DNA from: an uncultured Blautia sp.
GTDB lineage: Bacteria; Bacillota; Clostridia; Lachnospirales; Lachnospiraceae
Direction: 5' to 3'
Assembly (NCBI GenBank): GCA_958367245.1
Contig: CATXEA010000036.1
Span: 1 to 27,766 of the forward strand
Length of the DNA stretch: 27,766 bases
A program made the translations under genes and the position numbers. Under the pieces are notes generated by a model. It was not told the origin of the DNA, ran no database searches, and saw only the letters and a list, made by a program, of their open reading frames with translations. Shown here piece by piece: positions 1 to 7,040 of the stretch (the first letter of the stretch is position 1; every line of letters begins with the position of its first letter).

Positions 1-158
1 AGGCACCATAAGGCCTACGAGCATTTTTTCTTATATTCAACTGTCAAACTCCCGGGTTTCCCTGCGATATACAATCAGCTTACAAAAGCAAGCAGAATTT
101 CCTCCGCTCGCTAGAGGAAATCAGCTATGCTGATTTCTCAGCTCGCACTCCTGTTTTA
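1..158. other. Left-edge intergenic DNA with nested inverted repeats
   Basis: No convincing gene is visible. Two overlapping hairpins can form: ATTTCCTC (97-104) with GAGGAAAT (114-121), and GAAATCAGC (117-125) with GCTGATTTC (129-137) around a 3-base loop. They share bases 117-121, so they exclude each other if transcribed. On the minus strand an ATG at 28-26 could open a reading frame running off the left edge, with a stop three codons upstream, but there is no clear ribosome site. The stretch may be the leader of a leftward gene outside the window or a small palindromic repeat; I cannot tell which. Confidence 0.4.
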
Positions 159-194
159 TTGTATCATTTTCACAGAATTTTTAAAAGGTGCAAA

Positions 195-223
195 TTGCCA
201 AACATAACTTTTCCTGTTATAAT
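195..223 (+). promoter_or_regulatory. asnA promoter
   Basis: A TTGCCA -35 box (195-200), a 17-base spacer and a TATAAT -10 box (218-223) preceded by an extended TGn element form a strong sigma-A type promoter. The transcript would start near 230 and carry a leader of about 90 bases. That leader holds a perfect CAGAAA/TTTCTG hairpin (269-283) followed by a second TTTCTG copy. I looked for a T-box, common before amino acid genes in this group, and did not find its conserved core. Confidence 0.7.
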
Positions 224-320
224 GTTGCAGAGATGTACCGGGGGTATTTTTTTCCGGACATCCGGCGCCAGAAACGATTTCTGTTTCTGCAGCATTAAAT
301 TACGAAGGGGGATTCAACCA

Positions 321-1328
321 ATGGAACAGTTAATACTTCCGGCAGGATATAAGGCAGACCTGAATCTTCACGATACACAGATAGCGATTAAGACCGTAAA
401 GGACTTTTTTCAGCAGACACTGGCTCAGAAGCTTAACCTTCTGCGTGTCTCCGCTCCTGTATTTGTAAATCCGGCTTCCGGACTTAACGATAACCTGAAC
501 GGCGTAGAACGCCCTGTAAGCTTTGATATAAAAGGTCAGGAGCAGGATGCGGAAATCGTCCACTCTCTGGCGAAATGGAAGCGTTATGCGCTGAAGAAAT
601 ACGGTTTTAAAGAAGGAGAAGGGCTTTATACGGATATGATCGCAATCCGCAGAGACGAAGACCTGGATAACATCCACTCTGTCTATGTGGACCAGTGGGA
701 CTGGGAAAAGGTCATCTCGAAAGAAGCACGTAATATGGACACTCTCATCCAGACAGTCCGCGCCATCTACAGCGCGCTTCGAAAAACTGAGAAATATATG
801 GCTGTACAGTATGATTATATCGAGGAATTTCTTCCAAGAGAAATCAGCTTCGTTACTTCTCAGGAGCTTGCGGACATGTATCCTGAATGTACGCCGAAGG
901 AAAGAGAATACAGGATTGCCAAAGAAAAAGGCGCTGTCTTCCTCATGCAGATCGGCAAGGCATTACGTGACGGCAAGCCTCATGACGGACGCGCTCCCGA
1001 TTACGACGACTGGGAATTAAACGGCGACATCCTTGTTTACTACCCTGTTCTGGACATTGCTCTTGAGCTTTCTTCCATGGGTATCCGTGTAGATGAAAAG
1101 AGCCTTGACAGACAGCTTACCCTGTCCGGCTGCGACGACCGCAGAGAGCTTGATTTCCAGAAGGCAATTCTTAATAAAGAACTTCCGTACACAATCGGCG
1201 GCGGTATCGGGCAGTCCAGAATCTGTATGTTTTTCCTGCGCAAGGCGCACATCGGAGAAGTTCATGTTTCTCTCTGGCCGGAAGAAATGATTGTACAGGC
1301 GCGGGAAGCAGGTATCGAACTTCTGTAA
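321..1328 (+). CDS. asnA: Aspartate--ammonia ligase (AsnA)
   Basis: This cytosolic enzyme makes asparagine from aspartate, ammonia and ATP, releasing AMP and pyrophosphate; its fold is related to class II aminoacyl-tRNA synthetases. The 335-residue product matches the usual length of about 330. Family blocks are visible in order: VVHSLAKWKR-like (here EIVHSLAKWKRYAL), GEGLYTDM, SVYVDQWDWEKV, RAPDYDDW, LNGDILVYYPVLD, LSSMGIRVD and the class II motif 3 segment IGGGIGQSR near the C terminus. The ATG at 321 is chosen because AGGGGG lies just upstream (306-311); the frame is open further upstream, but that extension runs through the promoter. The CBS-domain gene follows after 36 bases with no terminator between, so the two are probably co-transcribed. 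Confidence 0.96.
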   Translation: MEQLILPAGYKADLNLHDTQIAIKTVKDFFQQTLAQKLNLLRVSAPVFVNPASGLNDNLNGVERPVSFDIKGQEQDAEIVHSLAKWKRYALKKYGFKEGEGLYTDMIAIRRDEDLDNIHSVYVDQWDWEKVISKEARNMDTLIQTVRAIYSALRKTEKYMAVQYDYIEEFLPREISFVTSQELADMYPECTPKEREYRIAKEKGAVFLMQIGKALRDGKPHDGRAPDYDDWELNGDILVYYPVLDIALELSSMGIRVDEKSLDRQLTLSGCDDRRELDFQKAILNKELPYTIGGGIGQSRICMFFLRKAHIGEVHVSLWPEEMIVQAREAGIELL

Positions 1329-1364
1329 CAGCAGCAATTAACACAAATGTAATGGGGTATCAGA

Positions 1365-1805
1365 TTGAAGAACATTTTATTTTTTTTAACACCGAAAAGC
1401 GAAGTTGCTTACATATTTGAGAATGAAACTCTGCGCCAGACTCTCGAAAAAATGGAGCACAGGAAATTTTCCTGTATCCCTCTTCTGAGTCTGGACGGCA
1501 AATACACAGGAACGATTTCTGAGGGCGACCTGCTCTGGGGGATGAAGCATATGCACATTTCCGATATGAAAGATGCAGAAAGTGTTCCTATCATGGCTCT
1601 GCCGCGCAGGGCTACTTATAAGCCGGTTCACGCAGATTCCGCTATGGAGGATCTTCTGGACCGCGCCATCAACCAGAATTATGTACCTGTTGTTGATGAC
1701 CACGGTTATTTCATCGGAATCATCACCCGTAAAGAAATTATCAAATATTGCTACAACGAGCTGAAAAAATTAACCGCTGATTCCCAAAAAGAAAAAGCGG
1801 AATAA
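1365..1805 (+). CDS. CBS-domain protein
   Basis: A 146-residue soluble protein made of two CBS repeats (roughly residues 12-60 and 75-135). The first carries FSCIPLLSLDGKYTGTISEGDLL and the second YVPVVDDHGYFIGIITRKEII, the usual strand-helix pattern ending in (G)-(I/T)-(I/T)-(S/T)-x-x-(D/E). CBS pairs bind adenine nucleotides or S-adenosylmethionine and act as sensors; no catalytic domain is fused here, so the partner is unknown. The start is TTG at 1365, eight bases after GGGG; homologues I recall begin with a similar NILFFLTPK segment, which supports it. It follows asnA directly, and an energy-sensing link to the ATP-consuming AsnA reaction is a guess only. The stop codon runs into the terminator. 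Confidence 0.88.
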   Translation: MKNILFFLTPKSEVAYIFENETLRQTLEKMEHRKFSCIPLLSLDGKYTGTISEGDLLWGMKHMHISDMKDAESVPIMALPRRATYKPVHADSAMEDLLDRAINQNYVPVVDDHGYFIGIITRKEIIKYCYNELKKLTADSQKEKAE

Positions 1806-1853
1806 AAAAAGAGCATCCGGTACTGTCTGCGCAGCATCGGATGCTCTTTTTTT
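1805..1853. terminator. Bidirectional intrinsic terminator
   Basis: AAAAAAGAGCATCCG (1805-1819) pairs perfectly with CGGATGCTCTTTTTT (1838-1852) and has a T run on either strand. It ends the asnA-CBS transcript on the plus strand and the amino acid ABC transporter operon arriving from the right on the minus strand. Confidence 0.93.
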
Positions 1854-1885
1854 GCTGTAATCTTCGTCGAAAATTTAATCTGAAA

Positions 1886-2629
1886 TTAAAGTACCTTTGA
1901 CAGGAAATCCTTCAGTCTCTGGTTTTTCGGATTGCCAAAGAATTCTTCCGGAGTATTTTCTTCCTGAATTCTTCCATCGTCAATAAACATAACACGGCTG
2001 GCAACCTCACGGGCAAATCCCATTTCGTGGGTAACTACAACCATAGTCATTCCCGTCTGTGCAAGCTCCTTCATAATCTCAAGAACTTCTCCTACCATTT
2101 CAGGGTCAAGAGCAGATGTGGGCTCGTCAAAGAGCATCACATCCGGATTCATTGCCATAGCTCTTGCAATGGCGATACGCTGTTTCTGACCGCCGGAAAG
2201 CTGACTCGGATATGCGTCCGCCTTGTCCGGAAGTCCGACTCTCTCCAGAAGTTCGTCCGCTTTTTTAGACGCTTCCTCACGGCTCATAAGCCCAAGCTTC
2301 TCAGGCGCAAGCATGATATTTTTTTTGATTGTCAGATGAGGAAACAGATTAAATTGCTGAAATACCATTCCAATCTTCTGACGCATTTTATCAACATTTA
2401 CAGATTTATCCGTAATATCTGTTCCCTCAAAGAGAATCTGTCCTCCGGTAGGAACTTCAAGGAGATTTAAAGAACGTAAAAATGTAGATTTACCGCAGCC
2501 GGACGGTCCGATAATCGCTACTACCTCTCCTTTGCGAATCTGTGTTGTGATTCCATTGAGAACCTGATTGCCGCCAAAAGCTTTCTCAAGGCCTTTGACA
2601 TCTAATAAAATTTCACCATTAGCGTTCAC
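1886..2629 (-). CDS. Polar amino acid ABC transporter, ATP-binding protein (GlnQ type)
   Basis: The 247-residue product is the cytoplasmic motor of an amino acid importer. Walker A is GPSGCGKST (about residue 42), followed by the Q-loop VFQQFNLF, the signature LSGGQKQR, Walker B MLFDEPTSALDPE and the H-loop VVTHEMG, all intact. The high similarity to GlnQ/HisP-type proteins places it in the polar amino acid family. It starts with GTG at 2629 inside the end of the permease gene (11-base overlap) with AGGAG upstream, so translation is probably coupled. It is the last gene of the binding protein-permease-ATPase operon and is followed by the shared terminator. The exact substrate cannot be read from the sequence. 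Confidence 0.94.
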   Translation of the reverse strand: MNANGEILLDVKGLEKAFGGNQVLNGITTQIRKGEVVAIIGPSGCGKSTFLRSLNLLEVPTGGQILFEGTDITDKSVNVDKMRQKIGMVFQQFNLFPHLTIKKNIMLAPEKLGLMSREEASKKADELLERVGLPDKADAYPSQLSGGQKQRIAIARAMAMNPDVMLFDEPTSALDPEMVGEVLEIMKELAQTGMTMVVVTHEMGFAREVASRVMFIDDGRIQEENTPEEFFGNPKNQRLKDFLSKVL

Positions 2630-3320
2630 TGTTTCTCAGTCTCCTTTCCAGTTTGCTGACAAGATGTGTAAGGAATACTACAAGTATCAGGTAAATTGCC
2701 GCTACTGCAAGCAGAGGCAGCAGAGCTTCATATGTCTGACTTCGGATGATATCTCCGCCTCGTGTCAGGTCTGTCAGTCCGATATAACCGCTGATAGAGG
2801 TTTCTTTCATCAATACAATGAACTCGTTTGCCAGCGCAGGAAGAACATTTTTGAATGCCTGAGGAAGGATAATCAGAATCATGGTCTGTCTGTAATTCAG
2901 ACCGAGGCTTCGTCCTGCCTCAAACTGTCCCTCGTCAATAGACATGATACCGGAACGGACAATCTCAGCAACATATGCCGCAGAGTTAAGACCAAAAGCA
3001 ATAATCGCCGTAATCATAATTCCGGGATCATATGTTACAAAAATAACATAATACATGATCAATAACTGGATCATAGCCGGTGTTCCTCGAATCACCGTAA
3101 TATACGCCTTACAGACAGCATTGAGGATTTTCATTTTTCCTGTTCTGTCGTGGGTAGAACGTACAATCGCAATCATGAAACCAAGTACAATACCGATGAT
3201 AACCGCAAAAAGGGTAATCAAAAGTGTATTTTTTAATCCTGTAAAAATAAACTCATATCTTGAGTTTTCAATGAAATTAAACTTAAATTTTTCAATAAAA
3301 TCAGCCAAAATTTCCACCAC
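2619..3320 (-). CDS. Polar amino acid ABC transporter, permease (GlnP/HisM type)
   Basis: A 233-residue integral membrane protein of the HEQRo permease family with about five membrane segments. The cytoplasmic EAA loop is clear (EAGRSLGLNYRQTM...ILPQA), as is the family segment VIRGTPAMIQLLIMYY. It has no fused binding domain, so it depends on the separate binding protein upstream. Two adjacent GTG codons at 3320 and 3317 follow AAAGGAAA; the second has better spacing, so the protein may be one residue shorter. Because only one permease gene is present, it probably forms a homodimer. A stem at 3371-3413 separates it from the binding-protein gene. Confidence 0.93.
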   Translation of the reverse strand: MVEILADFIEKFKFNFIENSRYEFIFTGLKNTLLITLFAVIIGIVLGFMIAIVRSTHDRTGKMKILNAVCKAYITVIRGTPAMIQLLIMYYVIFVTYDPGIMITAIIAFGLNSAAYVAEIVRSGIMSIDEGQFEAGRSLGLNYRQTMILIILPQAFKNVLPALANEFIVLMKETSISGYIGLTDLTRGGDIIRSQTYEALLPLLAVAAIYLILVVFLTHLVSKLERRLRNSER

Positions 3321-3370
3321 TTTCCTTTCTTCTTTTTATTTTCTCACATTTTGCTGTCAGACATACAAAT

Positions 3371-3413
3371 TCCGGGTTTCCGATATCGGGATTAGCGATA
3401 CCAAAAGCCCGGA
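3371..3413 (-). promoter_or_regulatory. Intergenic stem between binding protein and permease genes
   Basis: TCCGGG (3371-3376) pairs with CCCGGA (3408-3413), with an inner stem of about seven pairs (3382-3388 with 3396-3402). There is no good T run behind it, so it is more likely an mRNA-stabilising or processing stem than a full terminator. Such stems often keep binding protein mRNA more abundant than permease mRNA; that role is inferred. Confidence 0.5.
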
Positions 3414-3442
3414 GTCTTTATTTAAATATTTTTTATGGAAGC

Positions 3443-4234
3443 TTATTTACGAACGATAACTACCTGCTTAGCTGTTGCATAGCTGTCTGTGAAATCAACA
3501 TTTTTCAGACGGTCTTCTGTTACAGTCATACCTGCAACGCCGATGTCTGCTTTACCGGAATCAACTGCATTGATGATTGCGTTGAATTCCATATCTTTTA
3601 CTTCGAATTCATAGCCAAGCTTGTCACATACTGCCTTCGCCATATCTACATCGAATCCAACAATCTCGTCTCCCTCAAAGTACTCGTATGGAGGGAAAGT
3701 TGCGTTTGTTGCCATAACCAGTTTGCCTTTAGAGTGGTCTGCATCTTCCGGAGACTCATATGGGCAGGTTCCTTTTACATCATCGTCGCCGATAAAGTTA
3801 TTTGTAATCTGATCAAGAGTGCCGTCTTCTTTCAGTTCTTTCAGAGCTTCGTTAATCTCCTCTACCAGCTCTGTGTTGCCTTTCTTAACTGCGATTGCAT
3901 ATTCCTCAACAGCAAAGTCCTCATCAAGAATCATAAGGTCGTCGTTTCCTTCGATGAATTTCTCTGCCGGAAGACTGTCAATGATAACGCAGTCAATCTT
4001 ACCCTGTTTCAGAGCCATAACTGTTTCATTTGCTTTATTGTAACGAACAACTTCTGTACCGGCTTCATCGCCTTCATAGTCGCTCGCATAGATATCACCT
4101 GTTGTTCCAAGCTGTACGCCGATTTTTGCACCTTCCAGGTCAGCGATGGATTTTACTTCTTTTTCTGCAAAAACAGTATTTGTCATAGATACTGTCATAG
4201 CTGCGCAAAGCGCAAGTGCTGCTAATTTCTTCAT
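3443..4234 (-). CDS. Circularly permuted amino acid-binding protein (SBP_bac_3 family)
   Basis: The 263-residue exported protein should capture an amino acid for the permease/ATPase downstream. Residues 1-23 are a signal peptide (VFA/EK cleavage likely). Then the order is unusual. Residues about 24-150 match the second half of the family, from KSIADLEGAKIGVQLGTTG through DCVIIDSLPAEKF and AVEEYAIAVKKG to the C-terminal helices ending NNFIGDD. Residues 151-168 form a linker (with CPYESPEDAD). Residues 169-263 match the normal N-terminal lobe: KLVMATNATFPPYEY, VGFDVDMAKAV, GMTVTEDRLKNVDFTDSY. The protein ends at VVIVRK, just where the normal chain would enter KSIADLEG. The likely ligand residues Arg242 and Asp86 are kept. 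No lipobox Cys is present. Start is ATG with AAGGAGG upstream. Confidence 0.92.
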   Translation of the reverse strand: MKKLAALALCAAMTVSMTNTVFAEKEVKSIADLEGAKIGVQLGTTGDIYASDYEGDEAGTEVVRYNKANETVMALKQGKIDCVIIDSLPAEKFIEGNDDLMILDEDFAVEEYAIAVKKGNTELVEEINEALKELKEDGTLDQITNNFIGDDDVKGTCPYESPEDADHSKGKLVMATNATFPPYEYFEGDEIVGFDVDMAKAVCDKLGYEFEVKDMEFNAIINAVDSGKADIGVAGMTVTEDRLKNVDFTDSYATAKQVVIVRK

Positions 4235-4300
4235 ATCCTTGTCCTCCTTATATATCAGGGTTTGTTCCCCTTGCTCATTCCGTTTTTTGATGATGTGTTT

Positions 4301-4328
4301 ATTCTACCACATTTTTTTATAATTGCAA
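4301..4328 (-). promoter_or_regulatory. Promoter of the amino acid ABC transporter operon
   Basis: On the minus strand TTGCAA (4323-4328), a 16-base spacer and TAGAAT (4301-4306) form a good promoter. The transcript would begin about 60 bases before the binding-protein ATG. An ATGCATAA element (4337-4344) lies immediately upstream of the -35 box, where a regulator could act. Confidence 0.65.
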
Positions 4329-4336
4329 GGGTATTT

Positions 4337-4437
4337 ATGCATAATTATTTACTTTTTTCTTGTTTTTACATGCACATATTCACCAATTATGCATATTATC
4401 CCTGTTTTTTATACATTTATGCATATATTTCATGCAT
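4337..4437. repeat. Cluster of ATGCAT palindromes upstream of the transporter promoter
   Basis: ATGCAT occurs at 4337-4342, 4389-4394, 4419-4424 and 4432-4437, with a near copy ATGCAC at 4370. The last two sit in a palindrome with 8-base arms, TTATGCAT (4417-4424) and ATGCATAA (4432-4439). The stretch is very AT-rich and has no gene. Its place just upstream of the promoter suggests operator sites for an amino acid-responsive repressor or activator. ArgR is a candidate because TGCATAATTATTTA (4338-4351) loosely fits an ARG box, but this is a guess. Confidence 0.5.
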
Positions 4438-4462
4438 AAAATACATTTCCTGTTCAGGATGA

Positions 4463-5533
4463 CTATACATCAAGCTTCATGTCGCCTTTTCGTATAAAAC
4501 CTTTCTTTTTCATTGCCGCATAAATGATATAGGAAATCACTGCCGGAAGGAGTACCTGAAAGACCAGAATTTTCATCAGCACCAGCATCGGCTCTTCCCC
4601 TGCAGCCATAGTCTGATACGTCATAATCGGGCCTACCAGTCCTGATGTACCCATTCCTGCTCCTGTGGGATTATTTGTCATATGGAATGGTCCTATAATA
4701 GCTATCGGTCCAAGAATGGCAGATGCAAGGGTAGGCGGAATCCAGATTTGAGGTTTCCGTACGATATTCGGAATCTGAAGCATGGAGGTTCCTACTCCCT
4801 GGGCAAAAAATCCTCCAAGACCATTATCCTGAAAGCTTGTCACTGCAAATCCTACCATCTGGCAACAGCATCCAATGGTTGCCGCTCCTGCCGCTATCCC
4901 GTCTAATCCAAGAATAATCGCCAGCGCAGCCGAACTGATAGGAAGAGTCAGCGCCATACCCATAAGCACGGATACAACGATTCCCATAAGAATTGGCTGC
5001 TGTACAGTTCCCCAGTTAATCAGTTCTCCGATCCAGTTCATAAATCTGGAAATTCCCGGTCCGATCAGCATTCCTACTGCTCCGCCGCTGATAATGGTAA
5101 CAGCCGGAGTAATCAGAAGGTCAAGCTTTGTTTTTCCGGCAACGAGACGTCCCACTGTAATTCCTACATAAGCGGCAATAAAAGCGCCGAGCGGTTCTCC
5201 CGGTCCTGCCAGCATCACTGCGCCGCTCTCAGAAAAGAAAGTTCCGCCAAGAATATTTGACGCATAAGCGCCAATCATTCCCACTGCGCCTGCCGAGAGA
5301 AGGACATAGGTGGATTCCTTAAACTTGTAAGCCACTCCAATACCGATTCCGGCTCCGGTAAGTCTCTGAGCTACTACTGCAAAGGCGCTCAGATAGCTGC
5401 CAAGCTGTCCTCCCATCAGGTCGCCGATCTGCTTGAGAATCGTTCCGATAATAAGGGTGGAAAAAAGCCCAAGCGCCATGCCGCTTAAACCGTCAATAAA
5501 AATGTGTGATAAAAACTTCTTTAAACTTTTCAT
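4463..5533 (-). CDS. PfoR-type membrane protein (PTS_EIIC_2 family)
   Basis: The 356-residue polytopic membrane protein, rich in glycine and alanine, resembles the PTS EIIC-like family that includes the predicted regulator PfoR. It opens with a short basic cytoplasmic segment and has about nine or ten hydrophobic segments. Typical stretches are HIFIDGLSGMALGLFSTLIIGTI, GPGEPLGAFIAAYVG, LPISSAALAIILGLDGIAAGAATIGC and GPFHMTNNPTGAGMGTSGLVGP. No IIA or IIB domain is fused or adjacent, so sugar transport by a phosphotransferase route is uncertain and the substrate is unknown. The ATG at 5533 follows AGGAGAA. It has its own promoter and no obvious terminator, so read-through into the transporter operon is possible. 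Confidence 0.85.
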   Translation of the reverse strand: MKSLKKFLSHIFIDGLSGMALGLFSTLIIGTILKQIGDLMGGQLGSYLSAFAVVAQRLTGAGIGIGVAYKFKESTYVLLSAGAVGMIGAYASNILGGTFFSESGAVMLAGPGEPLGAFIAAYVGITVGRLVAGKTKLDLLITPAVTIISGGAVGMLIGPGISRFMNWIGELINWGTVQQPILMGIVVSVLMGMALTLPISSAALAIILGLDGIAAGAATIGCCCQMVGFAVTSFQDNGLGGFFAQGVGTSMLQIPNIVRKPQIWIPPTLASAILGPIAIIGPFHMTNNPTGAGMGTSGLVGPIMTYQTMAAGEEPMLVLMKILVFQVLLPAVISYIIYAAMKKKGFIRKGDMKLDV

Positions 5534-5568
5534 TTCTCCTCCTGTAAAAATTTAGGATATTTCTTCTT

Positions 5569-5597
5569 AGTGTATCACGGTTTTCCTGCAACAACAA
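5569..5597 (-). promoter_or_regulatory. Promoter of the PfoR-type gene
   Basis: On the minus strand TTGTTG (5592-5597), 17 bases and TACACT (5569-5574) fit a moderate sigma-A promoter, placing the start of transcription about 30 bases before the ATG. Confidence 0.5.
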
Positions 5598-5707
5598 TCA
5601 TTTTTCTCTGTACCAAAGGTAAAATCGAAATAACAGATACTGCTTTTTGAGATGTATAATACAAAATCAAACATAAAAATATAACGAAATTTTTTCAAAT
5701 TCACGCT

Positions 5708-5736
5708 TTCATAACATTTATCCTGTATGGTATGAT
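5708..5736 (+). promoter_or_regulatory. dapF promoter
   Basis: TTCATA (5708-5713), 17 bases and TATGAT (5731-5736) make a plausible promoter about 45 bases upstream of the dapF start. The -35 box is weak. Confidence 0.5.
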
Positions 5737-5785
5737 GTAAAATAAGCAATGTGTAAAAGAGGGAAGTATATAAGGAGGACATCAT

Positions 5786-6637
5786 ATGAAATTCACAAAA
5801 ATGCACGGCATCGGCAACGATTATGTATATGTAAACTGTTTTGAAGAAACGGTAGATAATCCGGCGGAAGTAGCAAGATTCGTCAGCGACCGCCATTACG
5901 GCATCGGGTCAGACGGTCTGATTCTTATTAAGCCGTCTGATATTGCAGACTGCGAGATGGATATGTACAATCTGGACGGCTCTCAGGGCGCTATGTGCGG
6001 AAACGGTATCCGCTGCGTTGCAAAATACGCCTATGACTACGGCATTGTAAACAAAACAAGCATCAGCGTCGCTACAAGAAGCGGCATCAAATATCTTGAC
6101 CTTTCCGTAAGAAACGGTAAAGTCTCCACAGTAAAAGTTAATATGGGTTCTCCGATTCTCAGCCCGAAAGAAATCCCTTTCGTCTCAGAAAAGGAGCAGG
6201 TCATCAATGAACCTTTGGAAATCGACGGCGAAACCTTCCATATTACAGCAATTTCCATGGGAAATCCTCACGGAATTGTATTCATGGACGACATCGACAA
6301 TCTGGAAATCGAAAAAATCGGTCCGAAATTTGAAAACCACATCGCTTTCCCGGACCGTGTAAATACAGAATTTGTCAAAGTTCTGGACCGCCATACTGTA
6401 CAGATGCGTGTATGGGAGCGCGGTTCAGGAGAAACACTTGCCTGCGGTACAGGAGCCTGCGCAGTTGCCGTAGCTTCCATCCTGAACGGGCATGTAGACG
6501 GCGATTCTCCTGTAACAGTCCGTCTTCTGGGCGGTAACCTTGAAATCTTCTGGAACAGACAGGAAAATCTGGTTTATATGACCGGTCCGGCAACAACAGT
6601 GTTCGACGGCGAAATCGACCTTTCTTTTATAAGATAA
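5786..6637 (+). CDS. dapF: Diaminopimelate epimerase (DapF)
   Basis: This cytosolic, cofactor-free enzyme converts LL-diaminopimelate to the meso form used for lysine and for peptidoglycan. The 283 residues match the family length. The opening KMHGIGNDYVYV is the family signature, and the two catalytic cysteines are visible: Cys71 in MCGNGIRC and Cys220 in GETLACGTGACA. Substrate-binding segments GNPHGIVF and RVWERGSGET are present. The ATG at 5786 follows AAGGAGG with ideal spacing. It stands alone between divergent and convergent genes with its own promoter and terminator; no other lysine-pathway gene is in the window, although dapF is often near an aminotransferase gene in related genomes. 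Confidence 0.96.
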   Translation: MKFTKMHGIGNDYVYVNCFEETVDNPAEVARFVSDRHYGIGSDGLILIKPSDIADCEMDMYNLDGSQGAMCGNGIRCVAKYAYDYGIVNKTSISVATRSGIKYLDLSVRNGKVSTVKVNMGSPILSPKEIPFVSEKEQVINEPLEIDGETFHITAISMGNPHGIVFMDDIDNLEIEKIGPKFENHIAFPDRVNTEFVKVLDRHTVQMRVWERGSGETLACGTGACAVAVASILNGHVDGDSPVTVRLLGGNLEIFWNRQENLVYMTGPATTVFDGEIDLSFIR

Positions 6638-6642
6638 AACAA

Positions 6643-6698
6643 AAAAGCCTCCGCGGCAGAGTTCTTTTACGATACAGACTCTTCCGACGGGGGCTTTT
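6643..6698. terminator. Bidirectional terminator between dapF and azlD
   Basis: AAAAGCCTCCG (6643-6653) pairs with CGGGGGCTTTT (6688-6698) with one G-U pair, enclosing a 34-base loop that can fold further. T runs flank both sides, so it can stop dapF on the plus strand and azlCD on the minus strand. Confidence 0.75.
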
Positions 6699-6716
6699 CC
6701 TGAACCGGCAGATTTT

Positions 6717-7040
6717 TCAGAGCATATTTGCAAATTCCAAAATCCTTTCTGTGATAAATACCGCAGCACATGCCAGCAGCGCTACAGTAAGCAGACTTTT
6801 TTCTTTATAAGCCGCCAAAAGCGCAACTGCAAATCCCACTGCTGCCGAAATCACACTGGCTGTAGAAAACAGAATTGCAGGAAAGGTCATGGCAGCCAGA
6901 CATGCATAAGGCACATAAAAGAGAAAAGATTTCAGAAACGGGCTTGTAATTTCTTTTTTTGACAGCGCCAGAGGAAGCATACGAATCAGATAGGTCACTC
7001 CTGCCATCACCAGAATATAAACATAAATATTATGACTCAT
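6717..7040 (-). CDS. azlD: Branched-chain amino acid exporter, small subunit (AzlD)
   Basis: The 107-residue membrane protein has three or four hydrophobic segments and the AzlD opening YILVMAGVTYLIRMLPLAL, with the family stretch FLFYVPYACLAAMTFPAI in the middle. AzlD pairs with AzlC to export branched-chain amino acids or their analogues. It starts immediately after the azlC stop codon with GAGGAGG inside the end of azlC, so the pair is translationally linked. The shared terminator lies just downstream. Confidence 0.92.
   Translation of the reverse strand: MSHNIYVYILVMAGVTYLIRMLPLALSKKEITSPFLKSFLFYVPYACLAAMTFPAILFSTASVISAAVGFAVALLAAYKEKSLLTVALLACAAVFITERILEFANML

Noticed and set aside
1..320. 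T-box or other known riboswitch before asnA
   Set aside because: No conserved T-box GGTGGNACCGCG-like core and no specifier arrangement are present.
4463..5533. Complete sugar PTS
   Set aside because: Only the EIIC-like membrane part is present; no IIA, IIB or sugar-metabolism gene is adjacent.
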